DNA of 64,000 nucleotides, from the NCBI RefSeq assembly GCF_024807945.1, contig NZ_JANUFD010000007.1, forward strand, positions 1-64,000. The letters are read 5' to 3'. The notes under the pieces were generated by a model. That model saw nothing but the letters and a program-made list of their open reading frames with translations, ran no database searches and was not told where the DNA came from. The DNA is from Pseudomonas sp. JUb42. GTDB lineage: Bacteria; Pseudomonadota; Gammaproteobacteria; Pseudomonadales; Pseudomonadaceae. Below, piece by piece: positions 48,936 through 58,041 of the stretch (position 1 is the first letter of the stretch; every line of letters starts with the position of its first letter). The translations under genes were made by a program, and so were the position numbers.

Positions 48936-51851
48936 ATGCCGCTCGCTACATTGATTCGCCGCTCCAGCCTGCCATGCCCCGACGTCAGTGCCGAACAGGC
49001 GTTGCAACTGCTGGCGAAGCATTACGGCCTTAGTGGCGCATTGACCGAGTTGGGCAGCCAGCAGGACCGCAACTTCCTGCTCGATACGGGGCAGGGGCGC
49101 TATGTCCTGAAAATCTGCCATGGCGCGTATTCGACCACTGAACTGGCCGCGCAACATGCCGCCCTGGGGCATCTGCAGCGGCACTCGGCGGCGCGAGTGC
49201 CGGCTGTGGTCGCGGCCAGTACCGGCGAAGAGCTGCTGTCCCTGGACATCGGCAATCAGCCGGTACATGCACGTCTGTTGTCGTTTATCGACGGTCAGTC
49301 CCTGGCCCATCTGCCACGCCTGGACCGGCATGTGCTGGTGGGCCTGGGCGAACTCTGCGCCCAAGTGGATTTGTCCCTGGCCGGGTTCAGTCATCCAGGC
49401 CTTGAGCGCACCCTGCAATGGGACCCACGCCATGCCCAGGCCCTGATCAAGCACCTATTACCAGTGCTGGTCGACGCCGATGCGCGCGATTGCATCGCCG
49501 CCGCCGCCGAGCAGGCCCATCAGCGTTTGCTGCCCTTGATCCCGGCGTTGCCGCTTCAGGCCGTGCATCTGGATATCACCGAATACAACGTGGTCTGGGC
49601 CCGTGATGAACAGCGCCAATGGCAACTGCAAGGCCTGATCGATTTCGGCGATCTGGTCAGCACCTGGCGCATTGCCGACCTGTCGGTGACCTGCGCGGCG
49701 CTGCTGCACCATGCCGATGGCGATCCGCTGTATATCCTCCCGGCCATTCACGCCTATCACGCGATCAACCCGTTGAGCCTGGCAGAGTTGCAGGCCCTGT
49801 GGCCGCTGATTGTCGCCCGCTCGGCGGTGCTGGTACTGAGCAGTGAACAACAGGCCAGTGTCGAGCCGGGTAACACCTATATCCAGACCAACCTGGCCAG
49901 TGAGTGGAATATCTTCGACGTCGCCACCTCGGTGCCCATGGCCTTGATGGAGGCAGCGATTCTGTCGGCACTGGGAATGGTTGCACCCGCGTCGCCCTCG
50001 TTGGCTATGACGCCGTTGCTGCCAGGTTTGCAGGGTGCACCCTTCACTCTGGTCGACCTCGGCGTGCTCAGCGAGCACTTCAGCGCGGGCAACTGGGAGC
50101 AGGAGGGTATCGACGAGCGCCTGTTGCAGCTGGCCGCGAAACAGACCGGCCAGGCCAGCAGCCGCTACGGTGAATATCGCTTGTCGCGCACTCGCCCCGA
50201 CAGCTCCGATGAACCGGACACCTGCGCCCTGCATGTGGAGTTGTACCTGCCTGCGGGCACGGCCCTGCATGCACCGTTCGCCGGAACCCTGCGCCAGACC
50301 GCCGATGCCGCGCTGCTCTTGAGCAGCGATCAACTGAGCCTGCGCCTGTGGGGTGCAACCGGCGAACTGGGCATGGGCCGTGAGGTGGCCGCAGGCGGCG
50401 TGCTTGGCCTGGCCAATGGCACGGTACTGGTGCAACTCTGTACGCAACCCGAACTCAGCCCGCCGCTGTTTGCCCGACCCGGCTGGGCGGCGGCCTGGCA
50501 AACCCTGTGCCCTTCACCTGCGGCACTGCTGGGCTTTGATTGCGACGCCCCGGCCCTGGCCGATTCGGCGCAGTTGCTCGCCCGTCGCGACGCCAGCTTT
50601 GCCCGTTCGCAAAAGCATTACTACCAGGCGCCACCGCAGATCGAGCGCGGCTGGCGCAACCACCTGATCGACATGCAGGGGCGCTCCTATCTGGACATGC
50701 TCAATAATGTCGCGGTGCTCGGCCATGGTCATCCGCGCATGGCCCAGGTCGCCAGCCGCCAGTGGTCGTTGCTCAATACCAACTCGCGTTTTCACTATGC
50801 GTCGATTGCCGAATTCTCCGAGCGCCTGCTGGAACTGGCGCCTGAGGGCATGGACCGGGTTTTTCTGGTCAACAGCGGCAGCGAGGCCGATGACCTGGCC
50901 ATTCGTCTGGCCTGGGCCTACAGCGGCGGGCGCGACATGCTCAGCGTGCTGGAGGCCTATCACGGCTGGACGGTGGCCACCGACGCGATTTCCACCTCCA
51001 TCGCCGACAACCCGCAAGCCCTCAGTACCCGCCCGGACTGGGTCCATCCGGTGATGGCGCCGAACACCTGGCGCGGCGAATTCCGGGGCCCGGACAGCGG
51101 CCCCGAGTACGTGCGCAGCGTCGATGAGGTGCTGGCAAAACTGGATGCGCAGCAGCGTCAGATCGCCGGGTTCATCTGCGAACCGGTGTACGGCAATGCC
51201 GGAGGGATTTCTCTGCCCAAAGGTTATCTGCAGAGTGTTTATCAGAAGATCCGCGAGCGTGGCGGGGTGTGCATCGCCGATGAAATCCAGGTCGGCTATG
51301 GCCGTCTGGGCCACTACTTCTGGGGCTTCGAAGAGCAGGGCGTGGTGCCGGACATCATCACCATGGCCAAGGGCATGGGCAACGGCCACCCGCTGGGCGC
51401 GGTGATCACCCGCCGCGAAATCGCCGAAGCGCTGGAGGCCGAAGGTTATTTCTTCTCGTCGGCCGGAGGCAGCCCGGTCAGCTGTGCGATCGGCATGGCG
51501 GTGCTTGACGTCATGGAGCAGGAAAGCCTGTGGGAAAACGCCCGGGAAGTGGGCGATCACTTCAAGGCCCGCCTCGAAGCCCTGGCTGATGACCACCCCT
51601 TGGTCGGCGCAGTGCACGGCATGGGCTTCTACCTGGGCCTGGAGCTGGTCCGCGACCGCCAGACCCTGGAACCCGCCACCGAAGAAACCGCCGCCCTGTG
51701 CGAACGCTTGCGCGAACTGGGCATCTTTATGCAACCGACCGGGGATTACCTGAACATCCTCAAAATCAAACCGCCGATGTGCACGACACGCCAGAGTGTG
51801 GATTTTTTTGTGGATAGGGTTTCCAAGGTGCTCGCAGAACTCACGACCTAA
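48936..51851 (+). CDS. kinase / M23-like / class III aminotransferase fusion enzyme
   Basis: A 971-residue three-part protein. Residues about 20-320 are an aminoglycoside-phosphotransferase-like kinase (catalytic Asp and Asn in HLDITEYN at 211-218; metal Asp in LIDFGDL at about 235-241). About 390-530 resemble an M23/LytM-like beta domain (LPAGTALHAPFAGTL) without the usual zinc residues. About 560-971 are a class III aminotransferase (NSGSEADDLAIRLAWAYSGG, CIADEIQVGYGRLG, PLP Lys at about 812 in AKGMGNGHPLG). The kinase and aminotransferase parts recall hydroxylysine kinase and phospho-hydroxylysine or phosphoethanolamine lyase, so a phosphorylate-then-eliminate reaction on an amino alcohol or amino acid is possible. 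GAGGT precedes ATG 48936. Substrate not known. Similar fusions occur in other proteobacteria (recollection). Confidence 0.85.
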   Translation: MPLATLIRRSSLPCPDVSAEQALQLLAKHYGLSGALTELGSQQDRNFLLDTGQGRYVLKICHGAYSTTELAAQHAALGHLQRHSAARVPAVVAASTGEELLSLDIGNQPVHARLLSFIDGQSLAHLPRLDRHVLVGLGELCAQVDLSLAGFSHPGLERTLQWDPRHAQALIKHLLPVLVDADARDCIAAAAEQAHQRLLPLIPALPLQAVHLDITEYNVVWARDEQRQWQLQGLIDFGDLVSTWRIADLSVTCAALLHHADGDPLYILPAIHAYHAINPLSLAELQALWPLIVARSAVLVLSSEQQASVEPGNTYIQTNLASEWNIFDVATSVPMALMEAAILSALGMVAPASPSLAMTPLLPGLQGAPFTLVDLGVLSEHFSAGNWEQEGIDERLLQLAAKQTGQASSRYGEYRLSRTRPDSSDEPDTCALHVELYLPAGTALHAPFAGTLRQTADAALLLSSDQLSLRLWGATGELGMGREVAAGGVLGLANGTVLVQLCTQPELSPPLFARPGWAAAWQTLCPSPAALLGFDCDAPALADSAQLLARRDASFARSQKHYYQAPPQIERGWRNHLIDMQGRSYLDMLNNVAVLGHGHPRMAQVASRQWSLLNTNSRFHYASIAEFSERLLELAPEGMDRVFLVNSGSEADDLAIRLAWAYSGGRDMLSVLEAYHGWTVATDAISTSIADNPQALSTRPDWVHPVMAPNTWRGEFRGPDSGPEYVRSVDEVLAKLDAQQRQIAGFICEPVYGNAGGISLPKGYLQSVYQKIRERGGVCIADEIQVGYGRLGHYFWGFEEQGVVPDIITMAKGMGNGHPLGAVITRREIAEALEAEGYFFSSAGGSPVSCAIGMAVLDVMEQESLWENAREVGDHFKARLEALADDHPLVGAVHGMGFYLGLELVRDRQTLEPATEETAALCERLRELGIFMQPTGDYLNILKIKPPMCTTRQSVDFFVDRVSKVLAELTT

Positions 51852-51854
51852 GCC

Positions 51855-51948
51855 CGTTGGAGCAAGGCTTGCCCGCGAATGCGATCGTTCAGCCTCAGAT
51901 AATGTATCGGATGTACGGCTCTCTTCGCGGGCAAGCCTCGCTCCAACG
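51855..51948. repeat. REP pair, GAGGCTTGCCCGCG class
   Basis: CGTTGGAGCAAGGCTTGCCC faces GGGCAAGCCTCGCTCCAACG, directly after the fusion gene, where it may end transcription. Confidence 0.85.
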
Positions 51949-51957
51949 ATTCTAATG

Positions 51958-51973
51958 ACAGATTAATATCTGT
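51958..51973. promoter_or_regulatory. inverted repeat upstream of aguA
   Basis: ACAGAT-TAAT-ATCTGT, a dyad in an AT-rich stretch 131 bases before aguA, could be an operator. A TATAAA -10-like hexamer lies nearer the gene at about 52036. In P. aeruginosa the agu genes answer to the TetR-type AguR (known); no aguR is nearby here. Confidence 0.35.
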
Positions 51974-52103
51974 TTATTTTGGGGTTATTTACGGTATTCA
52001 TGGTTTTTAATGTTTTAAGGCGGATTTATATCGGCTATAAAAGCGCCAAAGATTGTCACACCCCGCCTGCTATGGTGGTAAGCCGCCCCTGGAGCCTTGA
52101 TCG

Positions 52104-53210
52104 ATGACCACACTTACCAGCACCCCACGCGCCGATGGCTTCCATATGCCTGCCGAGTGGGCGCCGCAGACCCAGACCTGGATGGTCTGGCCCGAGCGTG
52201 CGGACAACTGGCGCCTGGGCGGCAAGCCGGTGCAGAGCGCCCATGTCGCCGTGGCCAAGGCTATTGCCCGTTTCGAGCCAGTGACCGTTGCGGTGTCCGC
52301 CGCGCAGTATGACAACGCCTGCGCGCGTCTCGACATGCCGAATATCCGCGTCGTGGAAATCAGTAACAACGACGCCTGGGTCCGCGATACCGGGCCGACG
52401 TTCGTCATCAACGATCAGGGTGAAGTGCGCGGCGTCGACTGGGACTTCAACGCTTGGGGCGGTTTCGATGGCGGCCTGTATTCGCCGTGGAACCTCGACT
52501 CACAACTGGCGGGCAAGGTCCTGCACATGGAGCGCTGTCAGCGCTATCGCACCGAAGGCTTCGTGCTGGAAGGCGGCTCGATCCATGTCGACGGCGAAGG
52601 CACCCTCATCACCACCGAAGAGTGCCTGCTCAATCGCAACCGCAATCCGCACCTGACCCGCGAAGCCATCGAGCAGGTCCTGAGCGACAACCTGGCTGTG
52701 GATAAAGTCATCTGGCTGCCCGACGGCCTGTTCAATGACGAAACCGACGGTCATGTGGATAACTTCTGTTGCTACGTGCGTCCGGGCGAAGTGTTGTTGG
52801 CCTGGACCGATGATCCCAAAGACCCCAACTACCCACGTTGCCAGGCAGCAATGGGTATTTTGGAAAACTCCCGTGATGCCAAGGGCCGCCCGTTCATCGT
52901 GCACAAGATGCCGATTCCGGGTCCGTTGTTCGCCACCGAAGAAGAATGCGCAGGCGTCGATCAAGTGCACGGCAGCCAGGAGCGCAACCCTTCGGTGCGC
53001 TTGGCCGGCTCGTATGTAAACTTTCTGATCGTCAACGGCGGCATCATCGCGCCCAGCTTCGACGACCCTCTTGACGAAACCGCACGAAAAATCCTCCAGC
53101 AAATCTTCCCCGAACACGAGGTGGTGATGGTGCCGGGCCGTGAGCTGCTGCTGGGTGGCGGCAATATTCACTGCCTGACACAACAGCAGCCAGCCCCCCA
53201 TATCGCCTGA
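52104..53210 (+). CDS. aguA: agmatine deiminase
   Basis: A 368-residue guanidino-modifying enzyme turning agmatine into N-carbamoylputrescine. Signatures: [47 protein letters not shown], the catalytic His in TDGHVDNF and the catalytic Cys in [15 protein letters not shown] near the C-terminus. All residues expected are present. No aguB is adjacent, so putrescine formation must use a gene elsewhere. Followed by an intrinsic terminator. Confidence 0.96.
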   Translation: MTTLTSTPRADGFHMPAEWAPQTQTWMVWPERADNWRLGGKPVQSAHVAVAKAIARFEPVTVAVSAAQYDNACARLDMPNIRVVEISNNDAWVRDTGPTFVINDQGEVRGVDWDFNAWGGFDGGLYSPWNLDSQLAGKVLHMERCQRYRTEGFVLEGGSIHVDGEGTLITTEECLLNRNRNPHLTREAIEQVLSDNLAVDKVIWLPDGLFNDETDGHVDNFCCYVRPGEVLLAWTDDPKDPNYPRCQAAMGILENSRDAKGRPFIVHKMPIPGPLFATEEECAGVDQVHGSQERNPSVRLAGSYVNFLIVNGGIIAPSFDDPLDETARKILQQIFPEHEVVMVPGRELLLGGGNIHCLTQQQPAPHIA

Positions 53211-53266
53211 AAAGTAACCTGCTCGTAACACCCCTGTTACGGAGTTGGTCTCGTTCTTGCTGTGGT

Positions 53267-53292
53267 AAGCCCATCCGACGATGGGCTTTTTT
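53267..53292 (+). terminator. intrinsic terminator of aguA
   Basis: AAGCCCATC and GATGGGCTT form a perfect 9-base-pair stem with a CGAC loop followed by T residues, 57 bases after the aguA stop. Confidence 0.9.
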
Positions 53293-53411
53293 GTGGGTAA
53301 CGCTTTGCGCGTTTATTCCCGCGATTAGCCGACGGCGGGTATTGCGTCGTTTCGTTGCTTTGTAACAAAACGCACGTACATTTAGCCCCTCACGCACCAA
53401 GAGGTTGTCCT

Positions 53412-53615
53412 ATGAACGCAGGTATTGAGTCGCATCGCGCTCGTGGTCTGTCTGCTAGTAGCGAAGCTCGCCAGCTGATGGCGGATTGGTTAAGGACTAC
53501 GAAAACCTCCAAGCCTCAGCGACCGGACGTTCGGCAAATGCTGCTGCAACGTTACCCCGCAGGCTTGATCGACGACGTCGAGCTTGAAGCTTTGCTTAAT
53601 GTGCTCAAGGACTGA
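53412..53615 (+). CDS. small conserved hypothetical protein
   Basis: A 67-residue soluble protein, not recognised. It is basic in the middle (LRTTKTSKPQRPDVRQ) and ends in an acidic helix (DDVELEALLNVLKD). The start was set at ATG 53412, nine bases after GAGGTTG. It stands alone between aguA and the porin gene, with its own upstream region. No membrane segment or signal peptide. Confidence 0.6.
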   Translation: MNAGIESHRARGLSASSEARQLMADWLRTTKTSKPQRPDVRQMLLQRYPAGLIDDVELEALLNVLKD

Positions 53616-53674
53616 GCGCCCCCCCTTTCCAGCCATTTCGCAAACCGGTTGCAATATTTCTGTAACCCCCGAAA

Positions 53675-53703
53675 TTGACACCTCCACGACCCACGGCTAG
53701 GAT
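53675..53703 (+). promoter_or_regulatory. sigma-70 promoter of the OprD-type porin
   Basis: TTGACA (53675-53680) and TAGGAT (53698-53703) with a 17-base spacer form a strong match. Transcription would start near 53710, giving a leader of about 160 bases before the porin ATG at 53869. Confidence 0.6.
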
Positions 53704-53868
53704 TCGCGTCCTCCGCCTGTGGCCGTGTGCCATAAACGTGCATCAGTAGTCCACTGCGATGATTTCGTGCCGCTTGCCCCGCCGGTCTTTGTGCCGCGAG
53801 CAAGCATCAGACACCCGAACAGGGCCGTCGCCACAGCGCGCGTGATTAATCTGCCTAAGGAAAACAAG

Positions 53869-55140
53869 ATGTTTAATGCACGTTTCGCTCTGCTCGCCGT
53901 GAGCATCATGAGCGCAGGCCAAGCCATGGCCGAAGGTCAGGCCGACGCCAAGGGTTTCGTCGAAGACAGCAGCCTGAACCTGTTCCTGCGCAACGCCTAC
54001 ATCAACCGTGACTACAAGAATGGCAAAGACGACCGTGGCGAATGGGGCCAGGGTTTCACTGCCAACTTCAGCTCCGGCTTCACCCAGGGCACCATCGGCG
54101 TCGGCGTTGACGCCTTCGGCCTGTACGGCGTGCGTCTGGACGGTGGCAAAGGCCGCAGCGGTGCCGGTGGCATCGACTTCTTCAAGCAAGGCGACAGCGG
54201 CGAAGCCGCCGACACCCTGGGTCGTATGGGCGGCGCGGTGAAAGCCCGCTTCTCCAACACCACCATCAAGTACGGCGACCAGATGCCGCAACTGCCGGTG
54301 CTGAGCTACGACAACTCGCGTCTGCTGCCGGAAACCTACACAGGCACTTACATCTCCTCCAAAGAGATCAAGGACCTGGAAATCGTTGCCGGTCGTTTCA
54401 CCCAGGAAGCCCGCAAGAGCGCTCAGGGTCGTGACAGTGGCGACCTGAAAAGCATCAACGTCTACGGTGCCAGCTACAAGTTCACCGACGCCTTCAGCGC
54501 CTCGTTCTACGGCTCCGACGACGAAGATGTGCTGAAGAAGCAGTACCTGAACCTGAACTACGTCTTCGCCCTGCCAGAAAGCCAGTCCCTGACCCTGGAC
54601 TTCAACGGCTACAAGACCAAGCTGGATCGTGATTTCGCCGTCGACGACGCGCGCGACAACAAGATCTGGAGCCTGGCCGCGACCTGGGCCGTGGGCATCC
54701 ACTCCTTCACCATCGCGCACCAGCGCAGCACCGGTGAAACCGGCTACAACTACGGCGGCTACCGCAACGCTGGCGGCACGGGCGATGGCGGCAACACCAT
54801 CTACCTGGCCAACTCCTACTGGTCCGACTTCAACGGCAAGGACGAGCGCTCCTGGCAGTTGGGCTACGGCATCAACCTGTCCACTCTGGTCACTCCGGGC
54901 CTGAGCTACAAGGTTGCGTACGTGCGCGGCGACGACATCGACGACGGCACCAACCGTGGCAATGGCGAAGAACGCGAACTGTTCAGCCAGCTGAGCTACG
55001 TGGTCCAGAGCGGCCCGGCCAAAGACCTGTCGGTACGCCTGCGCAACTCGTGGCTGCGCGTGTCCGACAACGCCAGCGCGTACAACAGCGAAGGTAACGA
55101 AACCCGTATCTTCATTGACTATCCGATTAACGTGTTCTAA
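53869..55140 (+). CDS. OprD-family outer-membrane porin
   Basis: A 423-residue OprD/OccD-OccK-type porin. Residues 1-22 form a signal peptide ending AGQAMA. The barrel begins with FVEDSSLNLFLRNAYINRDY and includes WGQGFTANFSSGFTQGTIGV and the basic-ladder type segments usual in the family, ending in a beta strand TRIFIDYPINVF with C-terminal Phe. TAAGGA lies ahead of ATG 53869. The family imports small carboxylates and amino acids. The substrate cannot be read from sequence. The nearby AraC regulator lies after a terminator and need not control it. Confidence 0.92.
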   Translation: MFNARFALLAVSIMSAGQAMAEGQADAKGFVEDSSLNLFLRNAYINRDYKNGKDDRGEWGQGFTANFSSGFTQGTIGVGVDAFGLYGVRLDGGKGRSGAGGIDFFKQGDSGEAADTLGRMGGAVKARFSNTTIKYGDQMPQLPVLSYDNSRLLPETYTGTYISSKEIKDLEIVAGRFTQEARKSAQGRDSGDLKSINVYGASYKFTDAFSASFYGSDDEDVLKKQYLNLNYVFALPESQSLTLDFNGYKTKLDRDFAVDDARDNKIWSLAATWAVGIHSFTIAHQRSTGETGYNYGGYRNAGGTGDGGNTIYLANSYWSDFNGKDERSWQLGYGINLSTLVTPGLSYKVAYVRGDDIDDGTNRGNGEERELFSQLSYVVQSGPAKDLSVRLRNSWLRVSDNASAYNSEGNETRIFIDYPINVF

Positions 55141-55154
55141 TAATCGGCCGCTTG

Positions 55155-55187
55155 AAAAAACGCCTCGACTTGTCGGGGCGTTTTTTT
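55155..55187 (+). terminator. intrinsic terminator of the porin gene
   Basis: ACGCCTCGAC and GTCGGGGCGT form the stem, flanked by A-run and T-run, 15 bases after the porin stop. Confidence 0.92.
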
Positions 55188-55276
55188 GTCAGTTAGTGCC
55201 GCAAAAGGGCGCAAGGCTGACCGCGATGCCAACAATCTCGCTAACATGTAACAACTCTATTCAAGCCAGATCCATC

Positions 55277-56050
55277 ATGGCCCTCGCCGCACCGCCTGAC
55301 CTCAGCGATATCGCCGTCCCCGTGCAGCCCCTGGCGCGGACCTATCCTCGTGGGCGTTTTATCGAGCCCCATGAGCACGTCTGGGGGCAGGTGCTGTACG
55401 CCACGTCCGGGGTGATGTGGGTGGAAACGCCGGTCGAGGCCTTTGTCGTGCCGCCGCAACGGGCGGTGTGGCTGCCGCCCGGGGTGGTTCACGGGATTCG
55501 CGTGGTCACCGACCTTGAGATGCGCAATATCTACCTGCGCCCGGCCATTGCCGCGACGATGGAAAAGACCGTGCAGGTGTTCGAGGTGGGCGGGCTGATG
55601 CGCGAGCTGATTCTCGGCCTTGTCGCGCTGGATCGGGATCAGGAAGCCGAGTACTACGACGCCCTGGTGGGCCTGGCCCTGCTCGAACTGCAACGGGCCC
55701 GGCGCTCGCTGCTGAAAATCCCCCTGCCGGACGATTCCGACAGGCGCCTGAAAAATCTCTGTCAGGCGGTGATGAGCGATCCTTCCCTTGATATCCCCTT
55801 CGAACAACATGCGGAAAATGCCGGGGCCAGTGTGCGCACCCTGTCGCGCCTGTTTCAGAGCGCCCTCGGTATGGGCTTCGCCGAGTGGCGCCGTCAGGTG
55901 CAACTGGCCACCGCCGTGGCGGAGATCATTCAGGGCGTGCCGGTCAGCACCATCGCCCGCTCCCTGGGCTATTCGCCGAGCAGCTTCAGTGACATGTTCC
56001 GCCGCGAGCTGGGCATGGCGCCTTCGCAATACCCGGTCAGCCAGACCTGA
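55277..56050 (+). CDS. AraC-family transcriptional regulator with cupin domain
   Basis: A 257-residue regulator. An N-terminal cupin (PRGRFIEPHEHVWGQVLYAT, VVPPQRAVWLPPGVVHGI) binds the effector; the C-terminal pair of HTH motifs is in SVRTLSRLFQSALGMGFAEW and VSTIARSLGYSPSSFSDMFR. The start was set at ATG 55277; the frame is open further upstream over the terminator without support. It precedes the XapX gene by 111 bases on the same strand. The ligand is unknown. Confidence 0.9.
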   Translation: MALAAPPDLSDIAVPVQPLARTYPRGRFIEPHEHVWGQVLYATSGVMWVETPVEAFVVPPQRAVWLPPGVVHGIRVVTDLEMRNIYLRPAIAATMEKTVQVFEVGGLMRELILGLVALDRDQEAEYYDALVGLALLELQRARRSLLKIPLPDDSDRRLKNLCQAVMSDPSLDIPFEQHAENAGASVRTLSRLFQSALGMGFAEWRRQVQLATAVAEIIQGVPVSTIARSLGYSPSSFSDMFRRELGMAPSQYPVSQT

Positions 56051-56161
56051 GACAAGCTGGCCGAAATTCAGAAGTCCTTGGCCGATAGCTTTTTCGCCCC
56101 GTCCTTACACTCTGCGCATACCTGATGCATCGCCACGCGGTGCTTATGCACGGAGCCACTT

Positions 56162-56335
56162 ATGAGCTACCTCATTTCCCTCGCCATCGGCACCGCTGTC
56201 GGCCTGCTGTACGGCGTCCTCGACTTCCGCTCGCCCGCGCCACCTGCTGTCGCGCTGGTCGGCCTGCTGGGCATGCAGCTCGGTGAACAACTCTGGCCCA
56301 TGGGCAAACAGCTGTTCGCCCACTGGTTTGCCTGA
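56162..56335 (+). CDS. XapX-domain small membrane protein
   Basis: A 57-residue protein, MSYLISLAIGTAVGLLYGVL at the start, then RSPAPPAVALVGLLGMQLGE. Two hydrophobic segments with the small-residue packing pattern GxxxGxxYG typical of the XapX family (TIGR03510-type). It lies 36 bases before the oxidoreductase gene and is probably co-transcribed with it. Function unknown. Confidence 0.85.
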   Translation: MSYLISLAIGTAVGLLYGVLDFRSPAPPAVALVGLLGMQLGEQLWPMGKQLFAHWFA

Positions 56336-56371
56336 CCCCTTCTTGTGAATTTTCTGACGTCCGGAGACACC

Positions 56372-57331
56372 ATGAACGCATTGCAATTTTCCCGTACCGG
56401 CGACCTCGCAGCCCTGGAATTCGTTGAAGTGGCCAAGCCTGTGCCTGCCGAAGGTGAAGTGCTGGTCGAGGTCAAGGCAGCGGGCCTGAACCCCAGCGAT
56501 GTGAAAAACGTCCTCGGTCGTTTCCCCTACACCACCTTGCCGCGCATTCCCGGTCGCGACTTTGCCGGTGTCGTCGTCGAAGGCCCGCAAGACCTGATCG
56601 GCCAGGAAGTCTGGGGCACCGGCCGTGACCTGGGCTTCTTCCGCGACGGCTCCCACGCCCAGTACCTGACCCTGTCCGCCAAAGGCGTTGCGCACAAACC
56701 CAAGGCTTTGGACTTCGCCCAGGCCGCCAGCCTTGGCGTGCCTTACACCACCGCCTGGGATGCCTTGCAACGCAGTCTGGTCGACGCCAACACGCGTTTG
56801 TTGGTGATCGGTGCCAACGGCGCAGTGGGCAGCGCGACCTTGGCCCTGGCAAAAATCCTCGGCGCCAAGATCCTCGCCGCCGTACGCCGCCCGGAACAGC
56901 TCAAGGCCCTGCAGGCCCAAGGCTATGACGGCATCCTGTTGGACAAGGCCGAAGACCTGGGTTCCAGCGTCAACGCCGTATTCAAAGGCGGCGCCGACGT
57001 GATCTTCGACACCACCGGCTTCTGGCTGCCCGCCGCCGTCAGCGCCCTGGCCCCCTTCGGCCGCATCGCCATCATCGCTGCCCCGGTCGACGGCCACGTG
57101 CAACTCCCGGCCCTGGCCCTGTACCGCAAAGGCGGCTGCGTGGTTGGCATCAACTCCCTGCTCTACAACAGCGAAACCTGCGCGGGCATGCTCGAACAGT
57201 TCGGCAAATTCTTCGACCAGGGCCTGCTGCCACTGCCTGACGGCCTGCTGGAAACACCTCTGAGCCAAGGGCTGCAACGCTATGCCGAAGTGAATGAAGG
57301 GGCAGGGGATAAGGTGATTTTGATTCCGTGA
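56372..57331 (+). CDS. MDR-superfamily quinone-oxidoreductase-like enzyme
   Basis: A 319-residue medium-chain dehydrogenase/reductase. The substrate domain has AAGLNPSDVKNVLGRFPYTT and PRIPGRDFAGVVVEGP; the cofactor domain has VIGANGAVGSATLALAKILG. The zinc-ligand signature (GHE with cysteines) is missing, so it is probably a zinc-free NADPH-dependent quinone or enone reductase, though databases often call such proteins zinc-binding alcohol dehydrogenases. The start at ATG 56372 follows CCGGAGA. Probably in one operon with the XapX gene and maybe the AraC gene. Confidence 0.88.
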   Translation: MNALQFSRTGDLAALEFVEVAKPVPAEGEVLVEVKAAGLNPSDVKNVLGRFPYTTLPRIPGRDFAGVVVEGPQDLIGQEVWGTGRDLGFFRDGSHAQYLTLSAKGVAHKPKALDFAQAASLGVPYTTAWDALQRSLVDANTRLLVIGANGAVGSATLALAKILGAKILAAVRRPEQLKALQAQGYDGILLDKAEDLGSSVNAVFKGGADVIFDTTGFWLPAAVSALAPFGRIAIIAAPVDGHVQLPALALYRKGGCVVGINSLLYNSETCAGMLEQFGKFFDQGLLPLPDGLLETPLSQGLQRYAEVNEGAGDKVILIP

Positions 57332-57358
57332 ATTGAGCTCGGTTGAAATACCTATCCT

Positions 57359-57410
57359 GTGGGACCGGCTTCAGCCGGGAAGGCGTACTCTCGTCTGGCG
57401 CCGGTCTCAC
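57359..57410. repeat. REP hairpin, GGACCGGCTTCAGCCGG class
   Basis: GTGGGACCGGCTTCAGCCGGGAA with a diverged inverse CTGGCGCCGGTCTCAC, between convergent genes. Second copy of the class seen at 14674. Confidence 0.75.
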
Positions 57411-57419
57411 CTGATTTTG

Positions 57420-57737
57420 CTACATAACCAACCTCATCCCCTCAACCGCCTTGCCCAGTTTCTCCTGCAACGGCGCGAGCAAACAGCGCACCTGCTCGGC
57501 ATCGAGCTTGCGGTCGTACGCGCTGTCCATCATCAGCACCACCAGCGCCAGGGCATCGCTTACATCAGTGGCGCTCTGGAGGGTCTGGCCCAGTGCTTCC
57601 AATCCTCTATTTAACGACGACAGCTTATGCAGGATGGGCTCTGCGGCCGTATGGGGGAGCAGGGAGAGGGTTGTCTGGATTTCTTCCAGATCGAAAAAGG
57701 GACTCTTGCTATGGGTGTGTAGCGTGTAACCAGACAT
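57420..57737 (-). CDS. small hypothetical protein with a long conserved leader
   Basis: A 105-residue soluble, mostly helical protein; not recognised. It begins MSGYTLHTHSKSPFFDLEEI and has Leu-rich amphipathic helices (LNRGLEALGQTLQSATDVSD, LALVVLMMDSAYD). AAGGAAATTCGAT precedes ATG 57737, a ribosome-binding region nearly the same as those of the two next small minus-strand genes upstream. Its 300-base leader shares boxes with that of the gene at 58412-58666. Function unknown. Confidence 0.65.
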   Translation of the reverse strand: MSGYTLHTHSKSPFFDLEEIQTTLSLLPHTAAEPILHKLSSLNRGLEALGQTLQSATDVSDALALVVLMMDSAYDRKLDAEQVRCLLAPLQEKLGKAVEGMRLVM

Positions 57738-58041
57738 ATCGAATTTCCTTCAATGGTTGAACCGTCCCTTTGCTGTCAACCAATGGGTGGCGGCTGTACG
57801 CGGGTTGACAGACCGGCCACCCAGCAAACCGGCGCACATACGTGTGCCCCACATACAGCCGCCATAGCGTTGCCTGGCGGGTGTTGCGGCTAAGTGAATC
57901 GGTCTGTCAAAACCGGCTGCGAAATGCAGCGAGCCGGGAGATTAGGCCGTGATTTACAAGCGACGCAACACGGCAAAGAGGGTATACGCAAACTTCAGAA
58001 GCGTCCTACAGCGCGGGGGTTTTGGGGCTGACAATTGGTTT
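57738..58041 (-). promoter_or_regulatory. conserved leader A
   Basis: A 304-base gene-free stretch before the 57737 start. Read on the minus strand it has an upstream box (58027-57990; CCAAAACC...CTGTAGGA...TCTGAAGTTT), a middle box around 57945 and 57900 (GGCCTAATCT, then TCACTTAG) and a box next to the gene (57764-57751, CGGTTCAACCATTG). The same boxes in the same order precede the gene at 58666. It also holds inverted GTTGAC and GGCGGCTGTA repeats. Probably a promoter plus structured leader. Confidence 0.5.
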
